The notes: generated by a model not told the origin, from the letters alone. Positions 49,360 to 58,638 are shown, counted from the first letter of the stretch. The stretch is DNA of 64,000 bases from Streptomyces sp. ISL-96 (GCF_018614035.1 NZ_JAGGPA010000032.1:1-64000); one strand, 5' to 3'. Translations and numbers: made by a program.

Positions 49360-49656
49360 CCTCCATGCGCCCGAGCGAATATCTGCGGCCGTCGGCACAG
49401 AAAATGGTGCGATATGAAACGAAGGTTTTAGGGATTCCGGGCGAAATGATATTACTTGCCGCCCTCCCGTGCCCAAGTCGTGCTACGGTAAATATCAGTT
49501 GCAGTTGTGGTTCCCAAAGACTTCAAGTGCTCTTGTCGGCGTTCGCGTCGACGGGTGCACTTTTGTATTTCCGGTGCTTTTTCCGGAGGGGCGATCATCG
49601 CGCGACACCGGGTCCGCACAGTGCGGACCCGGGCACTGCCCCGAAGGAGATATGAC
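49360..49656 (+). promoter_or_regulatory. long structured 5' leader of cold-shock gene
   Basis: About 300 bp of AT-richer sequence with no gene lies ahead of the cold-shock start. It contains pyrimidine-rich stretches (GTGCACTTTTGTATTTCCGG) and ends in a 12-bp hairpin, CCGGGTCCGCAC (49608-49619) with GTGCGGACCCGG (49621-49632), ten bases ahead of the AAGGAG ribosome site. Long structured leaders that regulate mRNA stability and translation by temperature are known for csp genes. The promoter is somewhere in 49380-49500 but I cannot fix it. Confidence 0.55.
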
Positions 49657-49860
49657 ATGGCTACTGGCACCGTGAAGTGGTTCAACGCGGAAAAGGGTTT
49701 CGGCTTCATCGAGCAGGAGGGCGGCGGCGCTGACGTCTTCGCTCACTACTCGAACATCGCCGCCCAGGGCTTCCGCGAGCTGCAGGAGGGCCAGAAGGTG
49801 AACTTCGACGTCACGCAGGGCCAGAAGGGCCCGCAGGCCGAGAACATCGTTCCCGCCTGA
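49657..49860 (+). CDS. cold-shock protein, second copy
   Basis: 67-aa CspA-type RNA chaperone. RNP1 KGFGFIEQ and RNP2 VFAHYSNI lie in GTVKWFNAEKGFGF. The C-terminus FDVTQGQKGPQAENIVPA is of the abundant Streptomyces ScoF type. ATG 49657 follows AAGGAGATATGAC. A strong terminator follows and the leader is unusually long, both signs of a highly expressed, RNA-regulated gene. Confidence 0.96.
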   Translation: MATGTVKWFNAEKGFGFIEQEGGGADVFAHYSNIAAQGFRELQEGQKVNFDVTQGQKGPQAENIVPA

Positions 49861-49878
49861 CGCTGAAGCGTAGGGCGT

Positions 49879-49914
49879 AGCTGGGACCCGCACCTTGGGG
49901 TGCGGGTCCCAGCT
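49879..49914. terminator. terminator after second cold-shock gene
   Basis: Perfect 16-bp stem, AGCTGGGACCCGCACC (49879-49894) with GGTGCGGGTCCCAGCT (49899-49914), loop TTGG, starting 19 bp after the stop codon. Confidence 0.9.
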
Positions 49915-50077
49915 CGCTGCATTTTGAGGGCGTATTGCCGTGGCCGATTACCGGCGGTCCTGCTTCATTTCGTATTTTCTTGGCTCGCCGTGCCGCACAA
50001 GCCTCAGTTTTTCGTCCTTCATGCCGTCCGTGAGGACGTCAACCATCTCCGGCTCTCTTCAACCTTGCTGAGGCATT

Positions 50078-50386
50078 ATGCGCTGCGTCATCGCCCGTTT
50101 CCCCTTCGACCTGATCAAGAGCGACGTGCAGGAGTCGATGAAGGGCATCAAGCCCGAACCCGTCACCGGCGAGTCCGTGATCATCGGCCGTCGTCACTAC
50201 CCCGTCAAGCAGGTGGGCGAAGTGATCACCGGACAGGACCGCCGCGACTTCAGTGCCAGTGAAGTGACCAGGGCGCTGACCCGCCTGGGCTTCACCTGCC
50301 GCGCCGTACCCACACCGGCCGTGCCCCCTGTCCTGACCCCGCTCGAGACCGCGTCGGCACTGCTCGGAGCGCCGGAACGCGTCTGA
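50078..50386 (+). CDS. small conserved protein downstream of cold-shock gene
   Basis: 102-aa cytosolic protein: MRCVIARFPFDLIKSDVQES, MKGIKPEPVTGESVIIGRRHYPVKQVGEVITGQDRRDFSASEVTRALTRLGFTCR. I know it only as a conserved Streptomyces family frequently placed next to scoF-type cold-shock genes. The basic, strand-rich core may bind nucleic acid, but that is inference. ATG 50078 follows TGAGG. The strong terminator at 49879 separates it from the cold-shock gene, so it has its own promoter in 49915-50077. Confidence 0.75.
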   Translation: MRCVIARFPFDLIKSDVQESMKGIKPEPVTGESVIIGRRHYPVKQVGEVITGQDRRDFSASEVTRALTRLGFTCRAVPTPAVPPVLTPLETASALLGAPERV

Positions 50387-50406
50387 GGCCGGACAGCGAA
50401 GCGGGC

Positions 50407-51366
50407 TCAGCGCGCGACGTACACGATCCACATCTGACCGGCGGCGAACGTCATGGGCTTGCCGTCCGGGGTCGTGAACGCGGTCCGGGACTCGGCGGCG
50501 TCCCTTGCCCATTCGGCGTCGTACGCCTTGCCTTCGCGCAGAACGGTCGCGGATCCCGAGCCGACGGTCTCGGTGAACGGTGACGCATGGCCCGACCGGT
50601 CCCTGAACTGCGACGGGCGCACGGTGACCTCCTGCATGACGACCGTGGCGGCGGCCAGCCGTCCCCCGTCGGCCGTACGGGCAGGTGCGCCGTCCATCTC
50701 CACCAGCCATCGCTTCTGGTCCGCCGACCACGTGAAGGCGAAGTGCGCCGCCGGATAGCGAACCGTCTGCTCGCTGACGGGCTTGCCACCGGCCGGCGCC
50801 GCTGCGAAGCGCATCCCGATGTCCTCGGCGGCGTTCGAGCCGGAGCCCCGGTGCGGTATGTTCCCGGGCCGCAGATACAGGTTGTACGGCGCCTGCCGGT
50901 CATTGCTGCGGAAAAACGCGTCCGGGTCCTTCGAGGGGGGCAGCGGATTCAGCGGCGCCGCCTCGATGAGCGGCGTGAGCCTGCTCTGCGCGCCGGAGTA
51001 GGCGAGCGTGGGCCGGTCGAACTGGCGCAGTAGCTCCAGGTCCGTCTCGCGGGCGCTGCGCACCGGGCCGACGACGGGTGGCACAGCGGACGAATAAACG
51101 GCGAGTATGCGGCTGAGGCCGGCCTCCACCTGCTCCACGTAGACGATGTCCGCCTTGTCCAGCCCCGTCGGCGGCCGGGCCGGCACGACGTTGTCGATCT
51201 TCACCGCGAGGACGCGGGCACTGGACGAGACCCGGTTGTCCGGCGGGGGAGTGGTCTGCTGCCCGCCGCCTGCGATTCCTCCCCCGCCTGCGCACGCCGT
51301 CACGAGGAGCAGTGCCAGCGTGGCGAGTGAGGCTGCGGCTGATCTCTTGGCGCCGGCTGCGTGCAT
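50407..51366 (-). CDS. DUF3048-domain lipoprotein
   Basis: 319-aa secreted lipoprotein. Signal KRSAAASLATLALLLVTAC with lipobox VTAC. After a Gly/Pro-rich linker, DUF3048 starts at VLAVKIDNVVPARPPTGLDKADIVYVEQVEAGLSRILAVYSSAVPPVVGPVRSARETDLELLRQFDRPTLAYSGAQS. The second half (TVRYPAAHFAFTWSADQKRWLVEMDG...VTVRPSQFRD, WARDAAESRTAFTTPDGKPMTFAAGQMWIVYV) is also family-like. Function is unknown; homologues (YerB) are envelope proteins. The ATG at 51366 is preceded by GAAGGG; an ATG further upstream is possible. Confidence 0.83.
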   Translation of the reverse strand: MHAAGAKRSAAASLATLALLLVTACAGGGGIAGGGQQTTPPPDNRVSSSARVLAVKIDNVVPARPPTGLDKADIVYVEQVEAGLSRILAVYSSAVPPVVGPVRSARETDLELLRQFDRPTLAYSGAQSRLTPLIEAAPLNPLPPSKDPDAFFRSNDRQAPYNLYLRPGNIPHRGSGSNAAEDIGMRFAAAPAGGKPVSEQTVRYPAAHFAFTWSADQKRWLVEMDGAPARTADGGRLAAATVVMQEVTVRPSQFRDRSGHASPFTETVGSGSATVLREGKAYDAEWARDAAESRTAFTTPDGKPMTFAAGQMWIVYVAR

Positions 51367-51557
51367 GGCTGCCACCCTTCCGAGTCGTTCCACATCAATC
51401 ATCACGCCATCTCGGCACTGGCCTGTCATGCACCCGTAACACTCTGGTGTGGAAGGTCGCAACAGTAGGCCCTTACCTCGAGCAGGGCAGGGGATGCGGG
51501 CCCATCGTGGGTAGAGAGACGATGGGAGATAACGGCGGCGGGCGGAAGGAGCCCGGG

Positions 51558-53663
51558 ATGCGCGCAACCGAACCCGTCCCTGCCCACCCGGACCAGCCGG
51601 GGGGTACTTCGTCCGCGTCGGGGGGCCTGCTGGATCTGCTGAGCGTCGCCGCCGTGGTGCTGGACGCCGAGGGACGGATCGTGCTGTGGAGCCCGCAGGC
51701 CGAAGAACTGTTCGGTTACTCCGCCGATGAGGCGCTCGGCCGGTACGCGGGCCGGCTGCTGGTGCAGGAGCAGCACCTGAAGCTGGTGAACGGGTTGTTC
51801 CAGCAGGTCATGGCCGGCAAGGCAGGAGAAGGAGCGTCCGGCTGGGCGGGCGTCTTTCCCATGCGCCACAGGGACGGCAGCACGCGGCTGGTGGAGTTCC
51901 GCAACATGCGGCTGGAGGACGACCGGAAAGATCTCTACGCCCTGGGCCTGGCCACCGACCAGGTCACGTTGCGGAAGGTGGAGCGCGACCTCGCCCTGTC
52001 CACCCGGCTGGTCTCCCAGTCCCCGATCGGCCTGGCGGTCGTGGACACCGACCTGCGGTACGTCACTGTCAATCCAGCACTCGAACGCATCAATGGGCTG
52101 TCCGCCGCCGAGCATGTCGGCCGTATAGTCCACGAGGCCCTGCCCTTCCTGGACGCCGAGCGCATCGAGGCCTCCATGCGTGAGGTTCTGGCCAATGGTG
52201 TGCCGATCCTCGACCAGGAATCCGTCGGGCGTACCCCGGCCGCCCCGGACCGTGAAGCCGTCTGGTCGGTGTCTTTCTACCGGCTGGAGGCATCCAACGG
52301 GAAGGTCCTCGGGGTGGCCACCTCGGTCGTGGACGTCACCGAGCGGCGGCGCGCCACCATCGAGGCCGCCCAGGCCCGCCAGCGCCTCGCGCTCGTGGCC
52401 GACGCCTCCATTCGCATCGGCACCACACTCGACCTCGACGTGACCGCTCGCGAGCTGGCGGACGTGTCGGTGCCGCAACTGGCCGACGTAGCGGCCGTCG
52501 ACGTGCTCGACAGTGTGCTCAACGGCCGCTCCGCCGCGACCTCGGGGCCCGCCGTCTTCCGTGCTCTCGCCGTGGCCAGCGCCTACCCCAGCGAGGCGGT
52601 ACGGGCGGCCGACCCGCCCGGGGACGTCGCCCAGTACGAGGCCGACCGGCTCGTCACCCAGTGCGTGAACACCGCCCGCCCCGTCCGCGTGGCCCACGTG
52701 AGCGACGACGACCTGCCGTCCATCGCCCGCAGCCCCGAAGCCGCCGCGCTCCTGGCCACCGCCGGACTGCACTCCTACCTCGCCGTGCCGCTGATCGCGC
52801 GTGGCAAAGTCCTCGGCGCCCTCGACCTCAAGCGCACCCGTAACCCGGAACCCTTCAGCGCCGACGACGAGGTCCTGGCCGGCGAACTCGCGGCGCGGGC
52901 GGCGGTGTGCATCGACAACGCCCGCTGGTACCGCCAGGCGCGCAACACCGCTCTCACCCTCCAGCGCAGCCTCCTGCCCCAGCAGCCACCGGACCAACCG
53001 GGCCTGGAGATCGCCAGCCGCTACCAGCCCGCGCAGGCGGCGGACGAGGTGGGCGGCGACTGGTTCGACGTCATCCCGCTGACGGGCGACAAGAGCGCGC
53101 TCGTCGTCGGCGATGTGATGGGCAGCGGCATCAGCGCCGCCGCCACGATGGGTCAACTGCGCACCGCCACCCGCACCCTGGCCGAACTCGACCTCGACCC
53201 GGCCCAGGTGCTGCACCACCTCGACCGCATCACCGACCGCATGGGGCAGCCCATCACCACGTGCATCTACGCCGTCTACGATCCGCACCAGGCCCAGTGC
53301 CTCATCTCCAACGCCGGGCACCTGCCACCCGTCCTGCTACGCCCCGGCCGGCCCCCCGAGCTGCTGGACCTCCCCACCGGCGCCCCGCTCGGCGTCGGTG
53401 AAGTCACCTTCCACACCACGAGGCTCGCCCTGTGTCCCGGCGACCGGCTGGTCCTGTACACCGATGGCCTGGTCGAGACGCGTGACCGGGCCATCGATGT
53501 ACGTCTGGACACCCTCCTCAGCCACCTCACCGACCCTCCGAGGTCACTGGAAGAGACGTGCGACCTCCTGCTGCACGCCCTGCGTCAACCAGGAGACCAC
53601 GACGACGTGGCGCTGCTCATGGCCCGGGCGACGGTCATGGCCGCGCCCGGCGCTCAGTCCTGA
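51558..53663 (+). CDS. PAS-PAS-GAF-SpoIIE serine phosphatase
   Basis: 701-aa cytosolic signalling phosphatase. PAS 1 (about 25-140): AAVVLDAEGRIVLWSPQAEELFGYSADEALGR. PAS 2 (about 155-270): PIGLAVVDTDLRYVTVNPALERINGLS. GAF (about 295-450) ends LIARGKVLGALDLKR. The PP2C-like SpoIIE domain (about 470-695) has metal ligands in VGGDWFDVIPL, VGDVMGSGISAAA, LVLYTDGL and GDHDDVALLMARA. It probably dephosphorylates anti-anti-sigma factors in response to a ligand or redox signal. I preferred ATG 51558 because AAGGAG lies at 51546-51551; an ATG at 51522 is also in frame. No kinase-like HATPase domain is fused. Confidence 0.87.
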   Translation: MRATEPVPAHPDQPGGTSSASGGLLDLLSVAAVVLDAEGRIVLWSPQAEELFGYSADEALGRYAGRLLVQEQHLKLVNGLFQQVMAGKAGEGASGWAGVFPMRHRDGSTRLVEFRNMRLEDDRKDLYALGLATDQVTLRKVERDLALSTRLVSQSPIGLAVVDTDLRYVTVNPALERINGLSAAEHVGRIVHEALPFLDAERIEASMREVLANGVPILDQESVGRTPAAPDREAVWSVSFYRLEASNGKVLGVATSVVDVTERRRATIEAAQARQRLALVADASIRIGTTLDLDVTARELADVSVPQLADVAAVDVLDSVLNGRSAATSGPAVFRALAVASAYPSEAVRAADPPGDVAQYEADRLVTQCVNTARPVRVAHVSDDDLPSIARSPEAAALLATAGLHSYLAVPLIARGKVLGALDLKRTRNPEPFSADDEVLAGELAARAAVCIDNARWYRQARNTALTLQRSLLPQQPPDQPGLEIASRYQPAQAADEVGGDWFDVIPLTGDKSALVVGDVMGSGISAAATMGQLRTATRTLAELDLDPAQVLHHLDRITDRMGQPITTCIYAVYDPHQAQCLISNAGHLPPVLLRPGRPPELLDLPTGAPLGVGEVTFHTTRLALCPGDRLVLYTDGLVETRDRAIDVRLDTLLSHLTDPPRSLEETCDLLLHALRQPGDHDDVALLMARATVMAAPGAQS

Positions 53664-53670
53664 CCACCAT

Positions 53671-55428
53671 TCAGGAAAGGACCCATTTCTGGTTCGGTCC
53701 GGTGTGACAGCTCCACAGATGGATGCGGGTGCCGTCGTTCCAGGTGGCGCCCTCGGCGTCCAGGCACTTGCCCGACTGCGGGTTGCGTACGGTCCCGTCG
53801 GCCTGGGGCGCCCACTGCTGCGCACCGGTGCCGTTGCAGGTCCACAGCTGGATTTTCGTCCCGTTGGCGCTCCCGCCGCCGCTCACGTCGAGGCACTTGT
53901 TCAGCGCCCGGAACGTGCCGTCGCCGGGCCGGGTCCATTTCTGTGCGTTCGCACCGCTGCAGGTCCACAGCTGGATCTGGGTGCCGTCGGTGGTCGCGCC
54001 GCCGGCGACATCCATGCACTTGCCGTTGACGCCCCTGACCTCCCCCGGCTGGGGACCCGGCGGCGTACCGCCGGATGTCTTGACGCGGACGTTACGGAAC
54101 GACACCTGGTCGTCGGCGCCGTGGTTCTGGATTCCGATGTGGCCTTGGCGCAGGCTCCTGGCGGGGTCGGCGTTGGTGAAGTCGTTCACCTTGCGGCCGT
54201 TGAGGAAGACCTCCAGCCGTTCGCCCGTCACGCGGATCTCGTACGTGTTCCACTCGCCGGGTGGGTTGAGCGCGGCGTCGCGGGCGGCGACATCGGCGGA
54301 CTTGAACCCGTACACGGATCCCGTCGTCCGGTCCGCGGTGTCCGTGGCGTCGATCTGGATCTCATACCCGTTGTCGACCGCCGACCAGGGGTCGTCGGAC
54401 GCCGGGAAGCCCACCAGGATACCGGAGTTGTCGTCACCGTCCATGCGCCAGTCGAGCTTGAGGGAGTAGTCGCCGGTGAACTCCTTGGCGGAGTACCACA
54501 GCATCCCGAGCCCGCCCTGGGACGTGAGCGTGCCGTTGGCCAGCGTGAACGAACCTGGTCCGGCCTGCTTCCAGCCGGTCGTGCCCGTACCGTCGAACAG
54601 TGGTGTGTATCCCGTCTCCGGGCGGCAGTCGGCCTCCGTCATGCCCGCAGCCCAGCGGATGCCGCCGAGCAGGTGCCTGCGGAAGGCCGGTTCGGTGTAC
54701 GACTCGTCGGTGTGACCGCCGCCGGTGTAGAACGCCCGGCCGCCCTCGTAGCCCTTGCACCAGGAGATCGGGTGGTCGCCGGACATGTTGCCGCCCGTGT
54801 AGCTGGACTCGTCGAGTGAGGCCAGGACGTGGGCCGTCGTACGGGGGTTGGTGCGGTAGTTGTACCACTCGTCGAAGCGCTGCCAGGTGGCGCCGAGATG
54901 GGCGGTGGCGTCGTGGGCCCGGTCCTCGACCTTGACCGTCGCCGTCTGATTGTGGGGGTGGGAGTGGAACAGGGCTCCGGCGAGACCGGCGTAGAAGGGC
55001 CAGTCGTACTCCGTGTCGGCGGCCGCGTGAATGCCGACGTAACCGCCGCCGCCCTTGATGTACTGCTCGAACGCCGTCTGCTGCGCGGCGTTCAGCACGT
55101 CTCCGGTCGTGGAGAGGAAGACGACGGCTTTGTACTGCGCGAGGTTGGCGGTGGTGAAGGCCGCGGAGTCCTCCGTGGCGTCCACGGTGAAGTTGTTCAC
55201 GCCGCCGAGCTCGCGCAGAGCGGCATGGCCGGCGGCGATGGACGAGTGACGGAAGCCCGCCGTCTTGGAGAACGCGAGGACCTTGTACGCCGGATCGGCC
55301 GCGATGGTGGTCGTACGAGCCGGCTCCTCCGGTGTCTGTGCGGCGCTCGCGGCCACAGTGGGCGCGGCGGCCACGCAGAGCAGCGCTCCGGCCAGCCAGC
55401 AGCCGGCCTTGGTGAGAGTGGTACGCAT
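53671..55428 (-). CDS. secreted ThuA-DUF1080-ricin lectin protein
   Basis: 585 aa. A signal peptide (KAGCWLAGALLCVAAAPTVAASA) precedes a ThuA-like domain (YKVLAFSKTAGFRHSSIAAGHAAL...GGYVGIHAAADTEYDWPFYAGL, about 48-265). Then comes DUF1080, a concanavalin-like 3-keto-glycoside hydrolase fold (TGWKQAGPGSFTLANGTLTSQGG...YEIQIDATDTADRTTGSVYGF, about 275-450). A ricin-type beta-trefoil lectin (about 460-585, three QxW units) ends the protein. ThuA and DUF1080 proteins belong to 3-keto sugar metabolism. It is 22 bp after the glucose-dehydrogenase-like gene and probably co-transcribed. Confidence 0.86.
   Translation of the reverse strand: MRTTLTKAGCWLAGALLCVAAAPTVAASAAQTPEEPARTTTIAADPAYKVLAFSKTAGFRHSSIAAGHAALRELGGVNNFTVDATEDSAAFTTANLAQYKAVVFLSTTGDVLNAAQQTAFEQYIKGGGGYVGIHAAADTEYDWPFYAGLAGALFHSHPHNQTATVKVEDRAHDATAHLGATWQRFDEWYNYRTNPRTTAHVLASLDESSYTGGNMSGDHPISWCKGYEGGRAFYTGGGHTDESYTEPAFRRHLLGGIRWAAGMTEADCRPETGYTPLFDGTGTTGWKQAGPGSFTLANGTLTSQGGLGMLWYSAKEFTGDYSLKLDWRMDGDDNSGILVGFPASDDPWSAVDNGYEIQIDATDTADRTTGSVYGFKSADVAARDAALNPPGEWNTYEIRVTGERLEVFLNGRKVNDFTNADPARSLRQGHIGIQNHGADDQVSFRNVRVKTSGGTPPGPQPGEVRGVNGKCMDVAGGATTDGTQIQLWTCSGANAQKWTRPGDGTFRALNKCLDVSGGGSANGTKIQLWTCNGTGAQQWAPQADGTVRNPQSGKCLDAEGATWNDGTRIHLWSCHTGPNQKWVLS
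53674..54030. repeat. lectin-domain repeat, copy 1
   Basis: C-terminal ricin lectin coding segment that is closely repeated at 55454-55810 in the upstream gene, same orientation, about 1.78 kb apart. A central block encoding IQLWTCNGTGAQQWAPQADG and the next 20 or so residues is nearly unchanged. Confidence 0.75.
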
Positions 55429-55450
55429 ATCGGTTACGCCTCCTCTCCTG

Positions 55451-58318
55451 CTACGGCAGGGTCCATTTCTGGTTTGCTCCGGTGTGGCAGGTCCACAGAT
55501 GGGTGCGGGTGCCGTCGTTCCAGGTGGCGCCCTCGGCGTCGAGGCACTTGCCGGACTGCGGGTTGCGTACGGTTCCGTCGGCCTGCGGCGCCCACTGCTG
55601 CGCGCCGGTGCCGTTGCACGTCCACAGCTGGATCCTGGTTCCGTCGCCGGTGCCACCGCCGCTGATGTCCAGGCACTTGTTCAGGGCCCGCAATGTGCCG
55701 TCGCCGGGCAGCGTCCACTGCTGGGCGCCGCTGCTGTTGCACGTCCACAGCTGGACCTGTGTCCCGTCGGCGGACGAACCGTTCGCGACGTCAAGGCACT
55801 TGCCGTTGACACCCTTCACCTGACCCGTCCGGGGACCTGCGCCCGCTGTGGTGAAGCGGAAGTCGTCGACGTCGAAGAGCGCGCCGAGGCCGCCCTTGAA
55901 GACGAGGTACAGCGTCGTCGTACCGGCGGGCCGGTTCGTCAGCGCGGTGCTGACGTCCTGGTACGTCTCCCAGCCGCCCGTCAGGGGCACGGTGGCCGTG
56001 CCCAGCACCGTGCCGGTGGGGGAGCCGGCCCGTACCTCAATGGTGCCGCCGATGCCCGCGGAGGCGACCCGCGCGGTGAACCGGGTGGCGTCGTCGAGGG
56101 CGTACGGCTTGAAGGAGATCCAGTCGCCGTTGTCGATGTGTCCGACGGTCTTTCCGCCGTGGGCCGGTGTGTGGCTGACGACCTGGACGCCCGATGAGCC
56201 GCCGTAGTGCTCGCCCTGCCGGTGGCTGGGCTGGCTGATGTGCTGGGCGTGGGTGGTCAGGGCGGGCTGGCCGTTCGCGCCCTTGTCCGTGTACTCCGCG
56301 TCCCAGACGCCGAAGATGTTCGCGTTCGGGTCGTGCTCGCCGTCCGCGATGGTCTGTACGGTGCCGGAGCAGCCGGTCGCGGAGGTCTGCGGGTGGCCGT
56401 GGCTGTCATGCCCGACGATGAAGGTGATCTTCACCTTGGAGCAGTCGATGGCGGCGTCCTCCGGGTCCGTGACGGTCACCTTGTACGGGACGGCCGCGCC
56501 GGGGTCGATGATCCGTCCGTCCACCGGAAGCTCCAGCTTCACGGTCGGCGCCGTATTGCCGACGGTCACCTGCACGGAGGCGGTGGCGCTCTTGCCGGTG
56601 CCGTCGGAGACCGTGAGCTCGGCGGTGTACTGGCCGTTGGCCGTGTACGTGTGGGACGGGTTCGCGGCGGTCGACGTGCCGCCGTCGCCGAACTTCCACG
56701 CGTAACTGAGGGGGTCGCCGTCCGGGTCGGAACTGCCGGCCGAGGAGAACGCGACGGCGAGTGGCGCCTTCCCGGAGGTGCGGTCGGCCTTGGCCTGGGC
56801 GACGGGGGAGTGGCCGCCGGTGATGTGCTCGATGCGGTACAGCGCGGAGTTCGCGTCACCGTTGAAGTAACCGGTGCCGTAGTCCAGGACGTACAGCGCG
56901 CCGTCGGGGCCGAAGGCCATGTCCATCACCTGGGTGCCGCTCCAGGGGAAGGCGTTGATGGACTGGACGGTGCCGTCGGTTCCTTGCGCTATCCGCTTGA
57001 TCCACTTGCGGCCGAACTCCCCGGCGAAGAAGTTCCCGTCGTAGCTCTGGGGGAACTTCACGTCGGAGGTGGAGGAGGCGTCGTACCGGTAGACCGGTCC
57101 GCCCATCGGGGACTCGGAGCCGCTGCCGAACTCGGGGACCGAGCCGCCGTCGTACGGGATCCAGGCGGGCTGGGCCGGGGGCAGGTCGGTGAGGCCGGTG
57201 TTGCGGGGCGAGGTGTTCTTCGGGGCGGCGCAGTCGAACTTCGCGCCCGATGTGCCGGTGGCGAAGTTGTAGTCGGTGTACGCGTCGTTCTTGCCGTGGC
57301 AGTACGGCCAGCCGTAGTTGCCGGCCTTGGTGATGCGGTTGAACTCGACCTGGCCCGCGGGGCCTCGGGCCGCGCTCGCCGTCCCCGCGTCGGGCCCGTA
57401 GTCGCCGAGGTACACCGTGCCGGTGGCCTTGTCGACGCTCATCCGGAACGGGTTGCGGAAGCCCATGGCGTAGATCTCGGGGCGGGTTTTCGCGGTGCCG
57501 GGCGCGAAGAGATTGCCCGAGGGGGTGGAGTACGTGCCGTCGGCGTTCACCTTGATGCGCAGCACCTTGCCGCGCAGGTCGTTGGTGTTGCCCGAGGAAC
57601 GCTGGGCGTCGTACGCCGGGTTGCGGGACGCGCGTTCGTCGATCGGCGTGTAGCCGTCGGACGCGAAGGGGTTCGAATCGTCGCCGGTGGTGAGGTAGAG
57701 GTTGCCCTGCGCGTCGAAGTCGATGTCACCGCCCACGTGGCAGCAGATCCCGCGCGATGCCGGTACGTCGAGGATCTTCTTCTCGCTGGCGAGATCCAGG
57801 GTTCCGTCGGCGGTGAGGGAGAAGCGGGAGAGCCGGTTCACGCCGTCGAAGGGGGCGAAGTCCGCGGCCGTACCGTCGCCCGGTGCGTCGCCGCCCGGAG
57901 TGGTGAGCTTGGGAGCGTAGTAGAGGTAGACCAGGCGGTTGGAGGCGAAGCCGGGGTCGACGCCGATGCCCTGGAGGCCTTCCTCGTCGTGGCTGTAGAC
58001 GTCGAGCTTGCCCGCGACCTTTGTCGTGCCCGCCGCGTCCGTGAGGCGCAGCGTGCCGTCGCGCGAGGTGTGCAGCACCGAGCGGTTGGGGAGGACCGCC
58101 ATCGTCATCGGCTCGCCGGTTTCCGCGACACCCTTGGCGAGAGTGAGCTGTTGGAACTCTTCGGCCGCGGCTGCGGCCGACGCCGCTTTCGCGGTCCCTC
58201 GGTCCGCGTCCGGGCGGACGGCGGAGGCGGATCCTGCGGGCGCCAGAAATCCGGCGGTGAGTAACGCTGTGAGCAGGAACGCCGGTATCACACGGGGTCT
58301 GAAAGGTTTTTTGCGCAC
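55451..58318 (-). CDS. secreted glucose/sorbosone dehydrogenase with PKD, CBM6 and lectin domains
   Basis: 955 aa. Signal peptide RVIPAFLLTALLTAGFLAPAGSASA. Beta-propeller sugar dehydrogenase (about 60-495) with EEGLQGIGVDPGFASNRLVYLYY, HVGGDIDFDAQGNLYLTTGDDSNP, ALYVLDYGTGYF; PQQ is the usual cofactor of this family. PKD domain (about 505-590: DPDGDPLSYAWKFGDGGTS). Next is an Ig-like region, then a CBM6-like carbohydrate module (about 715-830: DWISFKPYALDDATRFTARVASAGIGGTIEVRAGSPTG). A ricin beta-trefoil follows at the end, very similar to that of the downstream gene. GTG 58318 follows GGGAG. It would oxidise a polysaccharide-linked sugar outside the cell and feed the ThuA-DUF1080 partner. 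Confidence 0.86.
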   Translation of the reverse strand: MRKKPFRPRVIPAFLLTALLTAGFLAPAGSASAVRPDADRGTAKAASAAAAAEEFQQLTLAKGVAETGEPMTMAVLPNRSVLHTSRDGTLRLTDAAGTTKVAGKLDVYSHDEEGLQGIGVDPGFASNRLVYLYYAPKLTTPGGDAPGDGTAADFAPFDGVNRLSRFSLTADGTLDLASEKKILDVPASRGICCHVGGDIDFDAQGNLYLTTGDDSNPFASDGYTPIDERASRNPAYDAQRSSGNTNDLRGKVLRIKVNADGTYSTPSGNLFAPGTAKTRPEIYAMGFRNPFRMSVDKATGTVYLGDYGPDAGTASAARGPAGQVEFNRITKAGNYGWPYCHGKNDAYTDYNFATGTSGAKFDCAAPKNTSPRNTGLTDLPPAQPAWIPYDGGSVPEFGSGSESPMGGPVYRYDASSTSDVKFPQSYDGNFFAGEFGRKWIKRIAQGTDGTVQSINAFPWSGTQVMDMAFGPDGALYVLDYGTGYFNGDANSALYRIEHITGGHSPVAQAKADRTSGKAPLAVAFSSAGSSDPDGDPLSYAWKFGDGGTSTAANPSHTYTANGQYTAELTVSDGTGKSATASVQVTVGNTAPTVKLELPVDGRIIDPGAAVPYKVTVTDPEDAAIDCSKVKITFIVGHDSHGHPQTSATGCSGTVQTIADGEHDPNANIFGVWDAEYTDKGANGQPALTTHAQHISQPSHRQGEHYGGSSGVQVVSHTPAHGGKTVGHIDNGDWISFKPYALDDATRFTARVASAGIGGTIEVRAGSPTGTVLGTATVPLTGGWETYQDVSTALTNRPAGTTTLYLVFKGGLGALFDVDDFRFTTAGAGPRTGQVKGVNGKCLDVANGSSADGTQVQLWTCNSSGAQQWTLPGDGTLRALNKCLDISGGGTGDGTRIQLWTCNGTGAQQWAPQADGTVRNPQSGKCLDAEGATWNDGTRTHLWTCHTGANQKWTLP
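55454..55810. repeat. lectin-domain repeat, copy 2
   Basis: Second copy of the ricin lectin segment at 53674-54030. The copies differ more at their N-terminal third (GATTDGTQIQLW versus GSSADGTQVQLW) than in the rest, as expected from partial gene conversion. Confidence 0.75.
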
Positions 58319-58638
58319 AGAAGTCTCCCGAAGGGGGTGGGGGTGTCCGGCGGACCAGGATGGGAGTCCTGCCGGGGGAGCCAGGCGCGCGCCGTCGCGC
58401 CGGAAAGGTCACCGGTCACGCATTCATGTCCGGTTCATTTCAAGGAAGTTAGCGGGCTTGGTCCCGCCGCGTAACCCCTTTCGCATCAGCTTTCGCAACT
58501 TCTTCCGCGCACAGGACAAAGCGCGTCAGCAGTGCGGCATGAAGCCGTCGTCGCCCGCGCGGACCCTCGCCCTGGGCGCGAAACCGGCGCCACGCGGGGC
58601 TTCCGCGTGGCGCCGGTCAGTGGACGGAATCGACTCGG
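58319..58638. other. 320-bp intergenic region, upstream of dehydrogenase operon
   Basis: Holds the promoter of the dehydrogenase-ThuA operon and the terminator of the protease-inhibitor gene. A small hairpin GCGGG-CTTGGT-CCCGC lies near 58452. I see no gene. Confidence 0.5.
58583..58617 (-). terminator. terminator after SSI gene
   Basis: Perfect 15-bp stem ACCGGCGCCACGCGG (58583-58597) with CCGCGTGGCGCCGGT (58603-58617), loop GGCTT, 21 bp after the inhibitor stop on the minus strand. Confidence 0.8.
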
